Source of the DNA: Pseudomonadales bacterium
Lineage (GTDB): Bacteria; Pseudomonadota; Gammaproteobacteria; Pseudomonadales; Halieaceae
DNA: 64,000 nt
NCBI GenBank assembly: GCA_024234735.1
Contig: JACKNV010000003.1
Coordinates: 124,001 to 188,000 of the forward strand
Direction of reading: 5' to 3'
A program made the translations under genes and the position numbers. A model generated the notes under the pieces. It searched no databases. It was not told the origin of the DNA and was given only the letters and a program-made list of their open reading frames with translations. Position 1 is the stretch's first letter. Every line of letters starts with the position of its first letter. This document shows positions 48,806 to 59,111 of the stretch, in pieces.

Positions 48806-49986
48806 ACCTGCGCCGCTGGCTGCCCGCCGCCTGCGGCATGGCCTGCATGGGCTGCGGAGTGGGGCTGATCAGTATCTACGGGTTTTTCGTCGAGCCACTG
48901 GCGCGGACTTTCGGCGTCGGGGTGGCCGCGATCAATGCCGGGCCGGTGGCGCTGCTGCTGGTGCCCGCTTTCCTGGGGCCGCTGGTGGGCAGGTTGGTGG
49001 ATCGGGTTTCGATCCGGCGCCTGGTACTGGTTGGGGTGAGTTGTTCCATGCTCTCCCTGTGTGTCAGCAGCATTGCACCGGCGCTGTGGGTCGCCGCGCT
49101 GGGCTTTCTCGGTTTTGCCGTTGGGCTCACTCTCTACGGGCCGGTGGTCATCAATGGCCTGATGGTGAAGACCTACCCCGGCCAGGAGGCGCGGGCCCTG
49201 GCGGTGGCCGCCATGGGTATCAGCGTCGCCTCGATGATCCTGCCGCCGCTGGTCGGCATGCTGTTGGCATGGCTCGACTGGCGGCTGGCCCTGGCGCTGC
49301 TCGCCCTGGGCCTGCTGGTGTGTTTGTGGATCCTGGTGCTGGCCGGCATACCCGCCCATACCGCTGCGGCCCAGGCCAGCGGCCGCGGGGCCATGGACGG
49401 CGCGCTAATGTACCGGCGCGCCGCTTTCTGGTTGATCGGCCTGTGCGTGGCGCTGGGCCTGAACGCATCCCTGGTTCTGGGAATCTGTTATCCGCCGCAT
49501 TTCCTGAACCAGGGTTACACTGTGGCGGAGGCGGGGTGGTTCATGGCGCTGACGGGGCTGGCAGGAATGACCGGCAAGGGCGTGATCGCCTGGCTGGGTG
49601 ACGCCGGGCACCACTATGCGCGCTGGGTGGCGGCAGCACTGTTGCTGTTGCAGACTGTCGGCATCCAGCTGTTGCTGGCGGCGGACAGCGCTGTCGAGGT
49701 GCTGCCGGCAATGGCCGTGATCGGTTTCGGCGCCGGGGCTTTCGTGCCCATGCACCCTTATCTCAACAGCCGCTATTTCGATGCCGCCAATATCGGCCAG
49801 GTCAGCGGCGCGCAGATGCCCCTGTTCCTGCCCTTCGGTCTGGCGGGAGCGCCGCTGGCCGGGTATGCCTACGACCAGCTGGGCAATTACCACCTGGTAT
49901 TGCAGTGCCTCGGCGCTGCCCTCGTCGTGGCCGCTGCCCTGGCTATCGCGTTGCCGGGCGCCCGCGGTGTGCCGGTGGCAAAGTAA
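48802..49986 (+). CDS. MFS transporter, monocarboxylate/oxalate-formate type
   Basis: 394-residue carrier with 12 predicted membrane helices. GFFVEPLARTFGVGVAAINAG near the start and GPLVGRLVDRVSIRRLVLVG in the first inter-helix loop (MFS motif A position) fit the OFA/MCT group. The TTG start lies in the stop of the amidohydrolase gene (TTGA), so translation is coupled. The substrate is likely an organic anion linked to the amidohydrolase pathway. Convergent with the sulfotransferase gene. Confidence 0.9.
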   Translation: MNLRRWLPAACGMACMGCGVGLISIYGFFVEPLARTFGVGVAAINAGPVALLLVPAFLGPLVGRLVDRVSIRRLVLVGVSCSMLSLCVSSIAPALWVAALGFLGFAVGLTLYGPVVINGLMVKTYPGQEARALAVAAMGISVASMILPPLVGMLLAWLDWRLALALLALGLLVCLWILVLAGIPAHTAAAQASGRGAMDGALMYRRAAFWLIGLCVALGLNASLVLGICYPPHFLNQGYTVAEAGWFMALTGLAGMTGKGVIAWLGDAGHHYARWVAAALLLLQTVGIQLLLAADSAVEVLPAMAVIGFGAGAFVPMHPYLNSRYFDAANIGQVSGAQMPLFLPFGLAGAPLAGYAYDQLGNYHLVLQCLGAALVVAAALAIALPGARGVPVAK

Positions 49987-49993
49987 ACACTGA

Positions 49994-50725
49994 TCAGCGC
50001 AGGGAGGCCAGCAGTTGCCCCGCTGCCTCGCCGTAGCCGAGCAGCTCTATATCCTGCCGGTAGCGGCGGCAGGCCAGTTGCGCACTGCGGTAGTCGTAGG
50101 CATCCAGGTAGGCGGGTCGGTCGCTGTGGTCGGTGCGGTTGATCCGGGGCAGGTCGGGAAACCCGGGTATCCGCCGCTGTACCTCCTGCCAGTCGCGGGC
50201 CAGCGATTCCAGCCGGCAGACCGTATGCGGCAGCAGTTTGCCGCCGTGGGTGAGAAAGGGGTGCATGGAGCGGAAATGGGTATTGCTGTCGCGGTCGGGA
50301 ATCTCGGCGACCCGGGCCACGAACTCGGCAAAACTCATGTCCGCGTGTATGCCCCAGGTGCTGAACGGGTTGGCCAGGCCCTGCTCCCGGTGCGCGACGA
50401 TCTTGTGGGCGTAGCAGGAGTGCAGTCGCGCCAGCGGGTTGCGCACGATCGTGAACACGTAGTGGGAGCGGGCCAGCCGGGCGATGCGGCGGGTGCTCAG
50501 GTGGCGTGCATACTGGCGGTCGATGCGGTCGATGGCGGCGCTGTCGGGGGCCAGCGCCTGACCCAGCAGATACTGGCTGAAGGCCAGCCTGGCAGAGCGC
50601 GATGCCACCTTGCGAATCTGGATAAAGGCGACCCCCGGCTCATCCAGTACCCACACATCGGGTTTCTTGCGGGCGGTGCGGTAGCGCCTTCGCCATCCGG
50701 CAATTGCGGCCCCCAGCGGTGTCAT
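49994..50725 (-). CDS. Sulfotransferase family 2 (carbohydrate sulfotransferase-like)
   Basis: 243-residue enzyme expected to transfer sulfate from PAPS to a sugar or similar acceptor. The 5'-phosphosulfate loop is FIQIRKVASRS (residues about 34-44, Lys-x-Ala-Ser) and the 3'-phosphate motif is VFTIVRNPLARLHSCY (about 90-105). No signal peptide, so it works in the cytoplasm or at the membrane face. The ATG lies 19 bases past the stop of the CPA2 antiporter gene, which runs in the same direction upstream. No glycan gene cluster surrounds it. Confidence 0.9.
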   Translation of the reverse strand: MTPLGAAIAGWRRRYRTARKKPDVWVLDEPGVAFIQIRKVASRSARLAFSQYLLGQALAPDSAAIDRIDRQYARHLSTRRIARLARSHYVFTIVRNPLARLHSCYAHKIVAHREQGLANPFSTWGIHADMSFAEFVARVAEIPDRDSNTHFRSMHPFLTHGGKLLPHTVCRLESLARDWQEVQRRIPGFPDLPRINRTDHSDRPAYLDAYDYRSAQLACRRYRQDIELLGYGEAAGQLLASLR

Positions 50726-50744
50726 GGCGAGCGCCGCACCGCCG

Positions 50745-52016
50745 TCAAAAGTATTTCAGCCGGGGCTTCAGCAGCAGTGGCCCGGCAATCGTGGTGAGCA
50801 GGACCACCATCACCAGGGCCGAGTACACCTCGCAGCAGAACACCTTGTGGGAAAAGGCGAAAGAGGCGAACACCAGCCCAACTTCACCGCGGGGGATCAT
50901 GCCCAGGCCAATTCCGAGGCGATCGAAGCCCTTGCCGGTCACGGTAAACCCCGACAGTCCCTTGGAGACCACCGCCACCAGCAGCAGGCTGCCGATGATC
51001 TTCAGGGCGCCCGGGTCGAGCAGGGTCTGCAGTTCCACCTGGGCGCCGATGCCCACGAAGAAGATGGTCAGCATGATGTTGGTAATGGGCTGCAGCAGTT
51101 CCTCTACCCGCTTCTTCTGAAAGTCGTCGCCCACCACGAAGTGCACGTCATCCAGCAGCAGGCCGGCCACGAAGGCCCCGATCAGCGGTGCCAGGCCAGC
51201 GAAGGCCGCCAGTTGCGCGGCGGTCAGCGCCAGGCACAGGGAGAACCCGGTCCAGAAACTGGCGTGATGGTTCATGGAGGTGACGTGGATGATCTGTGGC
51301 ATGAACTTGCGGCCCAGGAACAGGGTGACCAGGAAGAACCCCACCGCCTTGGCCACGATCCACACCAGGTCCAGCGCGGAAAAATCCCCGGTGATGACCA
51401 CGCTGGCCAGTACTGCCAGGAGCATCACGCCCAGTACGTCGTCGATCACGGCCGCGCCCAGAATGACCTTGGTGGAGGACGATTCGAGCAGCCCCGCGGC
51501 CCCCAGCATGCCCGCGGTGATGCCCACCGAGGTGGCCGCCAGCATGGCCCCCACGAACCAGCCCTCCACACCGTCGCCCTGCCCTAGCAGGTGCCATACC
51601 CCGACTCCCATGAACACCGGCAGGGCGACTCCCACCACCGCCACCTTGGTGGCGTTGGGGCCGACCCTGAGCAGGTCGCCCATATTGGATTCCAGACCCA
51701 CCAGGAACAGCAGCAACACCACCGCCAGCTCCGCGGAGTACTGCATGAAGTGGCTGGAGCGCAGCATGTCGGCGACATCCACGTCGACCCCCGCCAGGGC
51801 CAGATTGCCCAGGATGATGCCGGCGAAAATCTGCCCCACCAGCTCGGGCATGCCCAGCCGTTCGAATAACCAGCCGCACCAGTCCGCCAGGGTGATCATC
51901 ACGATCAGCAGCAGGGTGTGTTGGGTGAACATTTCACTGGCGCCGCTGGCCCAGGCGAGGGCGGGCAGTGTCGCGGCGGCCACCGTCAGCCACAGCAGGC
52001 GGGTTTTCCTGGTCAT
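50745..52016 (-). CDS. CPA2-type cation:proton antiporter (KefB/RosB-like)
   Basis: 423-residue inner-membrane antiporter with about 12-13 helices and no C-terminal TrkA-N domain. Conserved parts are LVGQIFAGIILGNLAL, FLVGLESNMGDLL, ATSVGITAGMLGAAG, ILGAAVIDDVLGVMLLA (the paired Asp residues of the ion site) and GMIPRGEVGLVFASFAF. An N-terminal cleavable signal appears before the first helix (ALAWASG). The ATG at 52016 fits that signal; an ATG at 52055 adds 13 polar residues. No ribosome site is strong at either. Confidence 0.9.
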   Translation of the reverse strand: MTRKTRLLWLTVAAATLPALAWASGASEMFTQHTLLLIVMITLADWCGWLFERLGMPELVGQIFAGIILGNLALAGVDVDVADMLRSSHFMQYSAELAVVLLLFLVGLESNMGDLLRVGPNATKVAVVGVALPVFMGVGVWHLLGQGDGVEGWFVGAMLAATSVGITAGMLGAAGLLESSSTKVILGAAVIDDVLGVMLLAVLASVVITGDFSALDLVWIVAKAVGFFLVTLFLGRKFMPQIIHVTSMNHHASFWTGFSLCLALTAAQLAAFAGLAPLIGAFVAGLLLDDVHFVVGDDFQKKRVEELLQPITNIMLTIFFVGIGAQVELQTLLDPGALKIIGSLLLVAVVSKGLSGFTVTGKGFDRLGIGLGMIPRGEVGLVFASFAFSHKVFCCEVYSALVMVVLLTTIAGPLLLKPRLKYF

Positions 52017-52222
52017 ACGGGGACTCTGCTTGTTTTTGTCTATGGAAGCATACAAGGGCGACAGCCGTCACCTAATGAAATTGATCTGGCGCAAGGCGTG
52101 CGTGGTCTGGCAGGGCGCTGTGAGCCCTGCCGCGTGCCAGCAGCTGGCGCCATCGGGTATGCCGGGCAGGGAGATACACCGTAAAATAGCAAGCTGGCCA
52201 ACCACACGAGAGGCTATTCGAG

Positions 52223-53980
52223 ATGAAAACAACGAAGGTGACCATCCGGGGCCTGGCGATTGGGCTGCTCCTTCTCCTGGTGACGGCGGCGGCCCGGGCC
52301 GACTGGGTGGAGCGCAGCGACGAGAACGCATTGATGGTGCTGCGCAGCCAGGCCGGATTCGAACCCGAATATATCGCCGCTACCGGATTGAGCGAGTTCG
52401 ACGCGGATATCGTCGACCTGCGGACGGGTGTCGTCGCGCGCCGTGACGCCAGCGACCAACAGCTGATTGCGGAGCTGGAAAAGCGTCTGCAGCACGAGCA
52501 GGATACGCGGGTGCGCCAGGATCTGGAGATCCTGATCAAGTCCCTGCAGGACGGAATCATCAGCCGCGATCTGGAGGAGCGTTACCTGCTGCCCTACTAC
52601 AATGTTCACGGGCTGCTCTTCTACAGTTTCAATTCCCTGCTCGATCCGCGCAATGACAAGGAGCGCTATGCCAGCGCGTTACAGCGTTTACGCAAGTACA
52701 ACGGCAGTGAAGAGGGCTATAGCCCGATCACCGACCTGGCACGGGCTCGCTCTACCGAGCGCTTTGGCGTAGCGGGTTTGCTGGGCCCCTACCGGCGCAA
52801 CCTGGAGACTGACCTGGCGGACTCCCAGACCTACGTGGAGGGCATAAGGGCTCTCCTTGAGCAATCGGGTGTTGCGGGATGGGAGAAGGACTTCGCCCTG
52901 TTGCAGCAGCAGTTGGCCGCGTACGAGGATTGGTTGCGCCAGGAAATGCTGCCGCGAGCCCGCGAACAGAGCCAGTTACCCGAGGCGATCTACGCCGACA
53001 ACCTGAAGACCTTCGGCGTGCGGGCGACCCCGGGTGAGCTGATCGAAACCGGCATGTATGCCTACCAGTCGCTCCGCAGCCAGATGAAGGCGCTGGCCTG
53101 GCGCATAGCCGAGAGCCGGGGGTGGAAAGACAGGAACCTGGTGCCGGTGATCCGCAGGTTGAAACAGGAGCAAATTCCCCCGGAAGACATTCTGGCTGTT
53201 TACCAGCAGCGCCTGGCGCAGATCGAGGAGATTATTCTCCGGGAGGGAATCATCAGCCTGCCCGAGCGCCCGGCTTCGATACGCCTGGCCACGGAGGCGG
53301 AATCCGCGGCCATCCCGGCGCCGTTCATGCGCCAGCCCCAACTGGTCGACAATACCGGCCAGTTCGGCGAGTTTGTCCTGGTGCAGCGCAATCCCGGGCT
53401 GGAGGGTGACGCCCAGATGGACGACTGGAGCCACGACGCCATGACCTGGGCGCTGACCACACACGAGGCGCGCCCGGGCCACGAGCTGCAGTTTGCCAGC
53501 CTGGTGGAAAACGGTACCTCGCTGGTGCGGGCTGTGTTTGCTTTCAACAGCGCTAATGTGGAAGGTTGGGCCCTGTATGCCGAGTCGATCATGCAGGAGT
53601 ATCTGCCGCTGGAAGCACAGCTGTTCATCCTCTATACGCGGGCCATGCGCGCGGCGCGAATGTTTCTTGACCCCATGGTCAATACCGGGCAAATGACGAG
53701 AGAGCAGGCGGCGGAGTTCCTCATGTCGCAACTTGCGCTGTCGAAACCGATGGCGCTATCCGAGGCGGATCGATATGCTTTTCGGACGCCGGGCCAGGCG
53801 ACCTCGTATTATTATGGGTACATGAACCTGATGCGCCTGCGCACCGAGATCGAAATTCTCATGGGCGAGGCGTTCGACCAGCGGGCGTTCCACGATTACC
53901 TGATTCAGCAGGGCCTGTTGCCCCCGGAAGTAATGCGCCAGGCCGTACTGGAGCATTTTGCGGGCAAACAGGAAGGCTGA
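52223..53980 (+). CDS. DUF885 exported protein (peptidase-like)
   Basis: 585-residue exported protein with a signal peptide ending TAAARA. It carries the DUF885 hallmarks: HEARPGHELQF (a HExxxxH-like zinc segment, about residue 414), VEGWALYAE (about 445) and the closing PGQATSYYYGYMNLMRLR. These match the zinc-peptidase-like DUF885 family of marine bacteria. Peptide or ester hydrolysis in the periplasm is plausible. It is followed by 80 bases before the subtilase gene in the same direction. Confidence 0.92.
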   Translation: MKTTKVTIRGLAIGLLLLLVTAAARADWVERSDENALMVLRSQAGFEPEYIAATGLSEFDADIVDLRTGVVARRDASDQQLIAELEKRLQHEQDTRVRQDLEILIKSLQDGIISRDLEERYLLPYYNVHGLLFYSFNSLLDPRNDKERYASALQRLRKYNGSEEGYSPITDLARARSTERFGVAGLLGPYRRNLETDLADSQTYVEGIRALLEQSGVAGWEKDFALLQQQLAAYEDWLRQEMLPRAREQSQLPEAIYADNLKTFGVRATPGELIETGMYAYQSLRSQMKALAWRIAESRGWKDRNLVPVIRRLKQEQIPPEDILAVYQQRLAQIEEIILREGIISLPERPASIRLATEAESAAIPAPFMRQPQLVDNTGQFGEFVLVQRNPGLEGDAQMDDWSHDAMTWALTTHEARPGHELQFASLVENGTSLVRAVFAFNSANVEGWALYAESIMQEYLPLEAQLFILYTRAMRAARMFLDPMVNTGQMTREQAAEFLMSQLALSKPMALSEADRYAFRTPGQATSYYYGYMNLMRLRTEIEILMGEAFDQRAFHDYLIQQGLLPPEVMRQAVLEHFAGKQEG

Positions 53981-54060
53981 GGCGTCACCGCGGCCGGCCC
54001 GGGGAGGGCCACATGCCTGCGCTACCGCAGAATCGCCGCCCGTACAAAGGAGTGTATTGC

Positions 54061-55995
54061 ATGACCCGCCATTTCTCCGTCGCCAGGCTCGCTTTTGTCA
54101 TGGTGGCCATATTCCTTGGTGGAGCGGTACGAGCCGAAACAGGGCCGGCTGCGACCGCCGACAAACCGGTGATTACCCGCAAGGACGACCTGCCGCGCCA
54201 TTCATACCAGCTGGACCTGGACGTGGTCGATCTCTACCTGCCCGAAAACCGGGGCGCCCTGCTGGCACTCGCCGACCAGGTGGAGGCGGACATTCTCGCC
54301 GACCTGGCGGCCTACGATATCCAGGACGCCAGTACCGTGCAGGACCTGTACGGGGTGCTCGGCCATATCGCCATACTGGAACAGCGCTGGCAGGATTACC
54401 TGGTGCTCCTCGATAAACAGCGCGAGCTGGAGAGCAAGGCCGCCAACAGGCTGACCATGGGGTTATACGGCGAGGCGTTGGCCAGGGCCTGGCTCCTTGG
54501 CGGGGACGTGGCGGCCGCCACGGGCCGTAACCTGCAGCAGGCCCTGCAGGCGCTGGATTACGAAGTGGTTCAGGACAACGTCAAGAGCGCCAAGGGCAGC
54601 ACCGAGATTCTCAGTCGCGCCCTGGTGCTGGGTAACATGGAGTCGTCGTTCCAGCCCATCGTTGACCGGACCGGCGGAGAGATCAGCTACGACATCGCCG
54701 CCACCCTGTTATCCGCCAGTTTTACCCTCGATCACTTCGTGCCGGACGCGCCTCAGCTGAACGGGATTTACACCGCTTACATAGGTGCCAATGCCGTGGC
54801 CAAGGCGGACATCTGGGAACAGCGCCAGTACGACCTGGCCCCGACGCAGGCCGCCACTCCCGTGGTCGTGGCCATCTGGGACAGTGGCCTGGATACCTCC
54901 ATAGAGGAACTGGCCGCGCGCCTGTGGCGCAACGAGGGGGAAATCCCGGGCAACAATATCGACGATGACCACAATGGCTTTGTCGACGATGTTTACGGTA
55001 TTGCCTACGATCTACACGCCAACAAGGAGACGTCGCTGCTGTACCCGGTCGGCGACCTGGCGCGGGATATCGACCTGCTGCAGCGCCAGGCCAAGGGCCT
55101 GGGCGATCTGCAGTCCAACGTGGATAGCGAGGAGGCCGCGGAACTGCGCCGCCAGCTGGCGGGCCTGGAGCAGGATCAGGTAAAGGGGTTCATCGAGTCC
55201 ATCAGCCTGTACGGCAATTATTCCCACGGTACCCATGTCGCCGGTATCGCCGCCCAGGGCAATCCCTTTATCCGCCTGCTGGTGGCGCGCATAACCTTCA
55301 ATCACACCATGATTCCGGAGGAACCCACCATCGAACAGGCCAGGGCGGAGGCGCAATCCCTGCGCGAGACCGTGGCGTATTTCAAGGCCAACGGGGTGCG
55401 CGCGGTGAACATGAGCTGGGGCGGATCGCTGCGGGACATAGAAGACGCGCTGGAGGCGCACAACGCCGGCGGCTCTCCCGAGGCGCGCAAGCAGCTGGCG
55501 CGGGAAATCTACGCGATCGGCGATGGTGCCCTGCGCGAGGCGATCAGCGGGGCGCCGGACATCCTGTTCATCACCTCGGCGGGCAACTCGGATAACGATG
55601 TCAAATTCGACGAGTTCTACCCCAGCAGCTACGAGTACCCCAACCTGATCACCGTGGGGGCGGTGGACCAGGCGGGCGAGGAGACCAGCTTCACCAGCCT
55701 GGGCAAGGTGGATGTCTACGGCAATGGCTTCGAGGTGGAGAGTTACGTGCCGGGAGGCAAGCGTATCCGGTACAACGGCACCTCCATGTCCTCCCCCCAG
55801 GTACTCAACCTGGCGGCCAAGCTACTGGCCCTGGACCCCTCCCTGGATACCGCGCAGTTGCGCCGCCTCATTCTCGACGGCGCCACCGGCAAAGACCTGG
55901 GAGGCCGCTCGATCCTGCTCCTCGACCCCGCCGCCAGTATTGCGCTGTTGCAGGCCCAGCAGGAGGCGGGAGGGGCCCATGCGCCTGCAAACTGA
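54061..55995 (+). CDS. Subtilisin-like serine protease (S8)
   Basis: 644-residue secreted protease. A signal peptide ends GAVRA. A long helical N-terminal region (about 40-260) precedes the catalytic domain. The triad is visible: Asp274 in VVVAIWDSGLD, His389 in YSHGTHVAG and Ser575 in NGTSMSSPQ, with oxyanion Asn509 in ITSAGNS. An unusual ~110-residue insertion (about 280-385), holding a DDDHNG calcium-like loop (301-306) and a coiled-coil, separates Asp from His. ATG at 54061 follows AAAGGAG. Its stop lies 17 bases inside the class II aldolase gene. Confidence 0.93.
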   Translation: MTRHFSVARLAFVMVAIFLGGAVRAETGPAATADKPVITRKDDLPRHSYQLDLDVVDLYLPENRGALLALADQVEADILADLAAYDIQDASTVQDLYGVLGHIAILEQRWQDYLVLLDKQRELESKAANRLTMGLYGEALARAWLLGGDVAAATGRNLQQALQALDYEVVQDNVKSAKGSTEILSRALVLGNMESSFQPIVDRTGGEISYDIAATLLSASFTLDHFVPDAPQLNGIYTAYIGANAVAKADIWEQRQYDLAPTQAATPVVVAIWDSGLDTSIEELAARLWRNEGEIPGNNIDDDHNGFVDDVYGIAYDLHANKETSLLYPVGDLARDIDLLQRQAKGLGDLQSNVDSEEAAELRRQLAGLEQDQVKGFIESISLYGNYSHGTHVAGIAAQGNPFIRLLVARITFNHTMIPEEPTIEQARAEAQSLRETVAYFKANGVRAVNMSWGGSLRDIEDALEAHNAGGSPEARKQLAREIYAIGDGALREAISGAPDILFITSAGNSDNDVKFDEFYPSSYEYPNLITVGAVDQAGEETSFTSLGKVDVYGNGFEVESYVPGGKRIRYNGTSMSSPQVLNLAAKLLALDPSLDTAQLRRLILDGATGKDLGGRSILLLDPAASIALLQAQQEAGGAHAPAN

Positions 55996-56626
55996 GCGCG
56001 AGCAGGTCGTCGAGTACTGCCGCAAGCTGGGCGCCAGCGGGCTCAGCCCGGGCACCAGCGGCAATGTCAGCGTGTTCGATGCGGCCACCGGGTTGATGGC
56101 CATTTCGCCCAGCAGCATGGATTACGTGTTGCTCGGTGCCGCCGATGTGGTGGTAATGGACCTGTCGGCGGCAGTGGCGGAGGGGGCGCGCAGGCCGTCA
56201 ACGGAAGCGGGGATGCACCTGGCCTGTTACCGGGCGCGGCCCGATATCGGCGCCGTGGTCCACACCCACTCGCCCCAGGCCACCACCCTGGCGGTGCTGG
56301 GCTGGGATCTGCCCGCGGTGCACTACATGCTCGGATTGAGTGGCGAGGCGACCTTGCGCTGTGCTCCCTACCACCAGTTCGGCAGTGCCGAGCTGGCCGC
56401 GGCGGCAGTGGACACCATGGGGGCGGGCTATGCCTGCCTGCTGCAGAATCACGGGGTGCTGGCGGCGGGGCCGGATATCGGCCACGCCTGGGCCCTGGCC
56501 GAACAGATCGAGTATTGCGCCGGGTTGTACCTGCGGGCCAGGGCCATGGGAGAGCCGCGGATACTGGACGATGAGCAGATGGCCGCGGTGATCGCCAGGT
56601 TCAGCGCCTACCTCGCGCAGCGCTGA
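55979..56626 (+). CDS. Class II aldolase/adducin-family protein (FucA-like)
   Basis: 215-residue zinc aldolase. SPGTSGNVSVFD (about 22-33), SPSSMDY, STEAGMHLACYRARPDIGAVVHTHSPQAT with the metal histidines, and LLQNHGVLAAGPDIGHAWALAEQIEYCA are the standard class II motifs of L-fuculose- or ribulose-phosphate aldolases. The ATG lies 17 bases inside the subtilase stop and follows GGGAGGGGCCC. No sugar kinase or isomerase is nearby, so the substrate is open. Confidence 0.92.
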   Translation: MRLQTEREQVVEYCRKLGASGLSPGTSGNVSVFDAATGLMAISPSSMDYVLLGAADVVVMDLSAAVAEGARRPSTEAGMHLACYRARPDIGAVVHTHSPQATTLAVLGWDLPAVHYMLGLSGEATLRCAPYHQFGSAELAAAAVDTMGAGYACLLQNHGVLAAGPDIGHAWALAEQIEYCAGLYLRARAMGEPRILDDEQMAAVIARFSAYLAQR

Positions 56627-56642
56627 AGTCGGCGCAGCGGCC

Positions 56643-58718
<2,076 letters not shown>

Positions 58719-58847
58719 GGTGCGAATTCCTCGATCCGGAAATCCCCGGTAACACATCGCTGCCGGGCGATCTGGGCGCAGGTGGGTGCAGTGCGCCATG
58801 TTATAGCAGTTAACCGGACGCCTGGTATAGGGCGCCTGGGATTGCCC

Positions 58848-59111
58848 ATGGACGAGTGCGTGCGTTTCCTCAACGAATCGAAGTTTATGCAGGATTTTCG
58901 TAGTGCGTTATTCACCCGTATCGTCCCCATGATGAAAGATATCGGGTTGTGGGGGCCGAAAATCCGCAAGGCCTACGAGCAGATGGGCATCATCGGTTAT
59001 TGTGATACAGACGTCGAGCGGCTGTCCGAGAACGACCAGCTGGTGGCCGAACGGTTCGAGCGCGATATCCGCGGCCGCATGGCCGAGATCGAAGCGGTAG
59101 CGGCAGGTTAG
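58848..59111 (+). CDS. Small helical protein, 87 residues
   Basis: Short cytoplasmic protein: FLNESKFMQDFRSALFTRIVPMMKDIGLWGPKIRKAYEQMGI followed by an acidic helical part with DVERLSENDQLVAERFERDI. It looks like two or three helices and has no cofactor motif or signal. I cannot name a family. The ATG at 58848 has no strong ribosome site, but the sequence composition is protein-like and it faces an open divergent promoter gap of 129 bases. Its stop overlaps the stop of the opposing ASPIC gene by four bases. Confidence 0.65.
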   Translation: MDECVRFLNESKFMQDFRSALFTRIVPMMKDIGLWGPKIRKAYEQMGIIGYCDTDVERLSENDQLVAERFERDIRGRMAEIEAVAAG

